From positions 1 to 10,839 of the forward strand of contig CALEJM010000101.1 of assembly GCA_937898265.1 (NCBI GenBank): a stretch of 10,839 nucleotides of DNA, in the 5' to 3' direction. Shown piece by piece: positions 6,980 to 10,839 of this stretch (its first letter is position 1; every line of letters begins with the position of its first letter). The position numbers and the translations under genes were made by a program. This stretch comes from an uncultured Porphyromonadaceae bacterium (GTDB lineage Bacteria; Bacteroidota; Bacteroidia; Bacteroidales; Paludibacteraceae). Under the pieces are notes generated by a model, which saw nothing but the letters and a program-made list of their open reading frames with translations, was not told the DNA's origin and ran no database searches.

Positions 6980-7390
6980 TTAGATGTTTCTCTTCTCCTG
7001 ACGGAAGGCGAGGAGTACGCGAGCAAGGATAAACAATGTCAAACCGATGGCGAGACAGAGCCCTGAACCTACAGGGATATTGTTGGTTGAATCGCCATGT
7101 GGACGGATTCTGCCAGCTACAGCTGGGTCGAACATAGGCTGTGAGCCGCCGCGCTCGAATGGGACAATCTGCTGACCTGTCAAACCGCCGCTTACGCCGA
7201 TGCTGAGGTCAGCCAATACGCCGTCAAACTCGTTGGAGTTGGTTGTTCCGAACAGCGCCTCGTCGTAGTCGTTGCTGACGAGGATGTCGCTGTCGAAGTG
7301 TGAGCCACTGTATATTTGAGCCTTTGCAGTGGCTGCTGACATCAGCAGCACTGCGCAGGCAATCATCATTACAATCTTTTTCATTACCAT
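6980..7390 (-). CDS. Small exported protein with C-terminal membrane anchor, copy 2
   Basis: A 136-residue paralogue of the protein at 394-810. Signal peptide at residues 1-24 (MVMKKIVMMI to AKA/Q). Residues 25-78 are nearly the same as in copy 1: by eye only 9 of the first 80 positions differ, mostly conservatively (such as E/D and I/V). The linker (79-102, SQPMFDPAVAGRIRPHGDST) differs in sequence and is two residues shorter. The PVGSGL motif, the membrane helix (about 110-129) and the basic tail (FRQEKRNI) are kept. An in-frame TAA lies three codons upstream of the ATG at 7390, which fixes the start at 7390 or 7384. The gene begins 29 bases after the stop of the second large protein. The pattern of fixed ends and variable linker suggests a protein held by contacts at its N-proximal region. 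Function unknown. Confidence 0.88.
   Translation of the reverse strand: MVMKKIVMMIACAVLLMSAATAKAQIYSGSHFDSDILVSNDYDEALFGTTNSNEFDGVLADLSIGVSGGLTGQQIVPFERGGSQPMFDPAVAGRIRPHGDSTNNIPVGSGLCLAIGLTLFILARVLLAFRQEKRNI
7308..7360 (-). repeat. 53-base perfect repeat over the small gene's signal peptide, copy 2
   Basis: Identical to 728-780, covering the end of the signal peptide and the first mature codons of the small protein. Confidence 0.9.
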
Positions 7391-7419
7391 GTTGTTTTAA
7401 AAATCGTCGTTTACAATAA

Positions 7420-10380
7420 TTACTTAATAACCACTTTTTGAGTGCGGCTCTCTGTTGTTGATACAGCCTGTACGGCGTAGACGCCAGCTGGCAAGGAGAG
7501 ACCAACCACTTGGTCGTTGGCGGTCTGATGGAGGATGCGTTGACCAGCGCCGTTGTAGACGTTCACCTCGGTGATGTTGTCGTTGCTTACCACGGTGATT
7601 GAACCGTCAGGTTGAACGAAGATGTTGATGTCTTCGTTCTCTGTTATGTCCACGCCTGTGGTCTGGTCCACAACTTTTTGGATGAAGTAGCGGATAGGTT
7701 CGCCTGAGCGGGTGGAGGTGATGGTAATTTTGTCTTCGTTGGTGATGAGGGTTGATGTGTTGGCCTGTGAGTCGTAGAGGTAGAGCTTACCGTTGAAACT
7801 GTCGGCACCTTCAAAGGAGAGGGTGGCAGAGGTGGTTTGTGAGGTAAGCACGGCTACTGGCACATTGTTGATATTGTTGAGACTGTTGATTGCCAAAGCC
7901 TTGTCGCCGCCCACAGTGTAGAGGAGCGATGGGGTGAAGTCGTCGTCGATACGGATAGCTTTAGCATCTTCAGCGGCTACAAAGCCGTCGTTGCTGTTAG
8001 CGTTCTCATAGATTGAGGCGTAACTGTTGTGATCGGCGCTCTTCGCAGTGATGAAGAGGGCAGACGATGGCTGAGCAGATGGTGTGACTGTTGGTGTTGT
8101 AGTCAAATCGGTTGGGTCGATGGTGATTGCAACACTTGTAGCATCAGCATCGGCTTTTTTCAACATCACGCCACGCATTGGAGCGAGGTAGCCGTCGGTG
8201 ATGCCGGTCGGGAGAGATGCTGAGTTGGTCTCACCGTTGAATGTACCATAGTATTCCCAGTCGAGTGTGTTGACATTGCCGTTCCAGTAGATATAGCCAG
8301 AAGCAAGTACGCTGCTGTTGCGTGCAATCATGCTGTTGAGGTCGATATAAGCCATGGTTGGGTTACCGAAGACTACATATTCATCGCCTGCTACGCTTTG
8401 CAAAGTGTAGTTGGTTTGTGGGTATGCCAACTTGCCGTTGTTGGTGCGGTCGATTGTTTCGCCGATACCTGTTGGATTGCCGTAGCTATAGTAGTAGAGT
8501 GTTTCCTCAGTGCCTGGGAGTGAGACAACAACGTCGTAGTCGGTAGCGTCGTCTTTGCGGTCGTCAACAGGCCATACGGCTGCTGCGGTGCCTGGGGTGT
8601 AGAGTTGTTTTACACCGTTGAAGTTGGTTGTCCAGAGAGTGTTGTCAACGGTTGTAACGTTAGTTGCGTTGTCGACGCCGCTCCAACCTACGTTGTAGGC
8701 AGTGGTGTTGTTGTAGAGGTTCTGCCAGAATTGTACGGTGTAGTTGCCGTCGTAGTTGGTTACGGAGAATGGATCGTGACCGTCCATCTCAGAGGATGGT
8801 ACGTTGAAGTCGCCAGACACCATGCTTTGGAGTGGCATACCAACGAGAGTCCAACGTGTAGATGGGAATGCCATGTCGACATAAGCATCGCGGTAGGTAA
8901 GTGACTGTTGGTTGCCCATCATAGCGCCCACAGCGAAGTAGATGTCGTTGGCGCTGTTGGCTGTGTAGTTGATGTCATAATTAATATATGGTGTGGCTCC
9001 AGTTTCGTTTACCTTGGCTCCTTCTGTTGGAAGCACTGGGTAGATGCCTTGCTCGTTGGCAAAAATGATGGTTTGGGTATATGCGTTCATTGGAACGAAA
9101 CCGCTACCTTGTACTTTACCTTGAGCGTTGGCTGTGCTCCAGTTGGCATCGTTGTTCCAAGCAGTGTTGTCGCCTTGTGGAGTCCAGACAGCGTATTCTG
9201 GTACTACTTTTACCAAGAAGTAGTTCATACCTTGGGCGCAGTCGCCTGTAGCTTCAACTGTGTTGCCGTCAGCGTCGATGATGAGGCGGGTGAAGTTGAC
9301 AGCGATAGCATATTCTTGACCTTCTGTCAATTCGCTCAAACCAAGTTCGGTAATATCGAACTCGATGTTGTCGCCCTGTTGGAGGCCACTCATGTTGTTG
9401 ATGGCGATAGCCTTCTCTGTGAGACCTTTGTCGGTAGAGAGTTCTGGCAGGAGTCTCACTCCTGTCACCTTGATATTGTCGAACACACGGATAGGCATCT
9501 TCACGCTTGTAGCGTTCTTGTTGATTCTGATGCCAGCTACACGGTTTTTGGCTTCATCGGTTGGGTATGTATAGTTACCGCCGGTAGGGCCGAATTTCAA
9601 TTCGCCGGTTGGAGGATTGGTGGCTTTGAGTTTGAATTCCATTGGCTCAAGGCAGACTGCATTGTCAGGGAGTGCTTCTCCATTCTCAAGGGTTGCTGTT
9701 GCAGCGATAGGGATGAGAGTTACTGTCTTTTCTTCGTTAGCATTGAGGTATTCGTGGTGGGTCTGCTCGTAGAGTGCCAGCATGTTGTCGGCAGCAAAGG
9801 TTTGCAACATCAGGAGTTGTTCAGCTGAGAAGTCGTTGCCTTGGCTTTGAACGCCATTCAAAGAGGTGGCATCTGGGTATTTGGTGCGGAAATTCTCGAA
9901 CGCCTCTTTGATCATGTCAGCGTCCCAGTTTTTATAAGTCTGTGGAATGTTGCTCAAAGGGAAGAAGAGCCAGTCGGCTACGCATGTGCCTTTCACTTCG
10001 TTGACCTCGCTTCTATCGTTGTCGACGATATTGACTACGATGGCTGGTTCGAGAGAATGGACGGCTTGGGCGCAAGTGCTTTCTGCGCTGTTGGTATAGG
10101 TGATTGATTCATCTACCTTAATGGCTTGAGGCACGTTGACGGTGATGACATCCTGGAAACCGCAAGTGTTATTGGAGACACTCCAAGTAGGAACGGTGCT
10201 GGTTGAAGTGGCCAATTCGGCGGTGTAACTTTTGCCTTTCTCCATCTTGTTGGTGATGTGGATGATGTAGAGGATATAGACATTGTTGCCATCAACGTTC
10301 TCATCAATATAGCCGTAGAAGCAGTCGGTGTTGTTAGCTTTGGTGAAGGCTTCAGCAGCTGCAATCAAGGAAGCATACGA
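7420..10380 (-). CDS. Giant T9SS-exported surface protein, copy 2 (5' end lost at the chimeric joint)
   Basis: About 985 C-terminal residues of a paralogue of the 1821-residue protein. Alignment by eye starts at SYASL, matching SLYANL at residue 841 of copy 1, so at least ~840 N-terminal residues are missing. The open frame continues to 10455, but its first ~25 residues (MISSGISSLSTR...) are only the antisense of a tRNA-synthetase fragment and are not part of the protein. Conserved with copy 1: cysteines in TCGF, STCAQ, GTCVADW, AVCLE and GDCAQ; the motifs MPIRVFDN, AWNNDANW, GFVP, YYSYGN, FGNPTMAYIDL and LAPMRG; and the T9SS type A tail over the last 69 residues (EVNVYNGAGQRIL, LPAGVYAVQAV, VVIK). 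The tail differs from copy 1 at few positions, while the upstream part is much more diverged. It is followed by its small partner gene after 29 bases. Confidence 0.88.
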   Translation of the reverse strand, partial: SYASLIAAAEAFTKANNTDCFYGYIDENVDGNNVYILYIIHITNKMEKGKSYTAELATSTSTVPTWSVSNNTCGFQDVITVNVPQAIKVDESITYTNSAESTCAQAVHSLEPAIVVNIVDNDRSEVNEVKGTCVADWLFFPLSNIPQTYKNWDADMIKEAFENFRTKYPDATSLNGVQSQGNDFSAEQLLMLQTFAADNMLALYEQTHHEYLNANEEKTVTLIPIAATATLENGEALPDNAVCLEPMEFKLKATNPPTGELKFGPTGGNYTYPTDEAKNRVAGIRINKNATSVKMPIRVFDNIKVTGVRLLPELSTDKGLTEKAIAINNMSGLQQGDNIEFDITELGLSELTEGQEYAIAVNFTRLIIDADGNTVEATGDCAQGMNYFLVKVVPEYAVWTPQGDNTAWNNDANWSTANAQGKVQGSGFVPMNAYTQTIIFANEQGIYPVLPTEGAKVNETGATPYINYDINYTANSANDIYFAVGAMMGNQQSLTYRDAYVDMAFPSTRWTLVGMPLQSMVSGDFNVPSSEMDGHDPFSVTNYDGNYTVQFWQNLYNNTTAYNVGWSGVDNATNVTTVDNTLWTTNFNGVKQLYTPGTAAAVWPVDDRKDDATDYDVVVSLPGTEETLYYYSYGNPTGIGETIDRTNNGKLAYPQTNYTLQSVAGDEYVVFGNPTMAYIDLNSMIARNSSVLASGYIYWNGNVNTLDWEYYGTFNGETNSASLPTGITDGYLAPMRGVMLKKADADATSVAITIDPTDLTTTPTVTPSAQPSSALFITAKSADHNSYASIYENANSNDGFVAAEDAKAIRIDDDFTPSLLYTVGGDKALAINSLNNINNVPVAVLTSQTTSATLSFEGADSFNGKLYLYDSQANTSTLITNEDKITITSTRSGEPIRYFIQKVVDQTTGVDITENEDINIFVQPDGSITVVSNDNITEVNVYNGAGQRILHQTANDQVVGLSLPAGVYAVQAVSTTESRTQKVVIK

Positions 10381-10510
10381 TAAGCTCGTTGAACTTATGG
10401 ATGTTCTGGGCGTAGAACTTCTTGTTGATAAGGAAGAGATTCCTGAGGAAATCATGGATCTTGTAAATCAGAGAGCTGAAGCTAAGAAGGCAAAGGATTT
10501 TGCACTTGCT
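10361..10510 (+). CDS. cysS: Fragment of cysteinyl-tRNA synthetase C-terminus (probable foreign piece)
   Basis: About 50 plus-strand codons read AYDKLVELMDVLGVEL, then EEIPEEIMDLVNQRAEAKKAKDFALADSI. This matches the end of bacterial CysRS, where a helix ending in DVLG is followed by a sequence like LI..R..ARKAKDFA.AD.IRD. The catalytic domain with HIGH and KMSKS is absent, and the fragment covers only about a tenth of a normal ~460-residue enzyme. It has no start of its own: upstream the frame enters the antisense of the Bacteroidales gene, and downstream it runs into DapB sequence without a stop. Style is Clostridia-like. Most likely joined here by misassembly. Confidence 0.7.
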
Positions 10511-10795
10511 GACAGCATCAATGAAGAGTTTGATAATTCATATGAATATGTATACGACAGAAGTCAGCGTAGACAGAAGAGAGACAAGAAGGAACTTGGT
10601 ATCTCTGCTGTTCGTGGTGGTTCTATCGTAGGCGATCACGATGTTATATTTGCTGGACAGGATGAGATAGTAACTTTTTCACACAATGCAGGAAGTCGTG
10701 CATTATTTGGAAAAGGGGCTGTTGAGGCAGCAAAATTCCTGGCAGGTAAAGAGCCTGGTTGGTATACTATGGCAGATGTTATCCAGTTAGGGTAA
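10502..10795 (+). CDS. dapB: C-terminal part of 4-hydroxy-tetrahydrodipicolinate reductase (probable foreign piece)
   Basis: The plus strand gives ~97 codons to a TAA at 10793-10795. They read ALADSINEEF, YEYVYDRSQRRQKRDKKE, GISAVRGG, IVGDHDVIFAG, FSHNAGSRALF, GAVEAAKFLAGKEPG and YTMADVI. This is the C-terminal part of DapB, the NAD(P)H-dependent reductase of the diaminopimelate/lysine pathway (family length ~250). The N-terminal dinucleotide-binding GxxGxxG motif and the SGTA segment with its catalytic histidine/lysine neighbourhood are missing. The piece is fused in frame to CysRS sequence at ALADSINE, a segment both proteins plausibly share. AT-rich sequence follows the stop. The sequence style suggests Lachnospiraceae or related Clostridia, with low certainty. 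Confidence 0.85.
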   Translation, partial: ALADSINEEFDNSYEYVYDRSQRRQKRDKKELGISAVRGGSIVGDHDVIFAGQDEIVTFSHNAGSRALFGKGAVEAAKFLAGKEPGWYTMADVIQLG

Positions 10796-10839
10796 TTGAA
10801 GAATTTGTTTTTATAAATATAATAATCATAATATAAATT
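10796..10839. other. AT-rich tail after the dapB stop
   Basis: These 44 bases to the window edge are almost all A and T. No terminator hairpin or start of a further gene is visible. Confidence 0.6.

Noticed and set aside
7224..7505. Minus-strand open frame spanning the end of the second large gene and the start of its small partner
   Set aside because: It overlaps both well-supported genes in another frame and has no signal or domain of its own.
8908..9828. Plus-strand open frame of 306 codons
   Set aside because: It lies fully antisense to a conserved part of the second T9SS protein. Its Val/Cys/Ser-rich translation is what the reverse frame of such Asn/Thr/Ala-rich coding sequence gives, and no domain is seen.
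10381..10455. First ~25 codons of the open frame of the second giant protein
   Set aside because: Ser/Thr-rich nonsense that is the antisense of CysRS coding sequence; no signal peptide and no counterpart in the paralogue.
10328..10795. A genuine new CysRS-DapB fusion enzyme
   Set aside because: Both parts lack their catalytic regions, the 5' end is antisense to another gene, and the joints sit where shared short sequence would mislead assembly.

Overview
This window looks like a piece of a Bacteroidales genome (Prevotella-like, gut or rumen type; inferred from style, not from a search). The signs are giant exported proteins ending in a type IX secretion (T9SS) C-terminal sorting domain, signal peptides cut before Gln, no Shine-Dalgarno sequences, and TAnnTTTG promoter boxes. 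The last ~460 bases do not belong with the rest.

Layout, with all Bacteroidales genes on the minus strand: (a) 1-254, the 5' part of a small membrane protein with a CCGAHxxC motif, running off the left edge. (b) 394-6306, a two-gene unit: an 1821-residue T9SS-exported multidomain surface protein (841-6306), then 30 bases later a ~138-residue protein with a signal peptide and a C-terminal membrane helix (394-810), closed by a hairpin terminator. (c) 6307-6903, a ~600-base intergenic region with a possible promoter, leader hairpins and short repeats. (d) 6904-~10380, a diverged second copy of the same unit: the last ~985 residues of a large T9SS protein (7420-~10380) followed by its small partner (6980-7390) and a hairpin terminator. 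The two units share gene order, spacing, terminator position and a ~36-base 3' tail, so this is a tandem duplication.

Right end: at about 10361-10382 the large gene stops matching its paralogue. The opposite strand becomes a short piece of cysteinyl-tRNA synthetase C-terminus (to ~10510), which runs in frame into the C-terminal third of 4-hydroxy-tetrahydrodipicolinate reductase (DapB, stop at 10795). Both pieces look Clostridia-like. The joints lie at short sequences the neighbouring parts could share, so I read this end as an assembly chimera, not a real fusion gene.

Working model (inference): each unit sends a large adhesin-like protein to the cell surface through T9SS and makes a small membrane-anchored partner in fixed stoichiometry. 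The most conserved parts between copies are the sorting domain, the small protein's signal peptide and proximal ectodomain, and the 3' tail; the large ectodomains have diverged.
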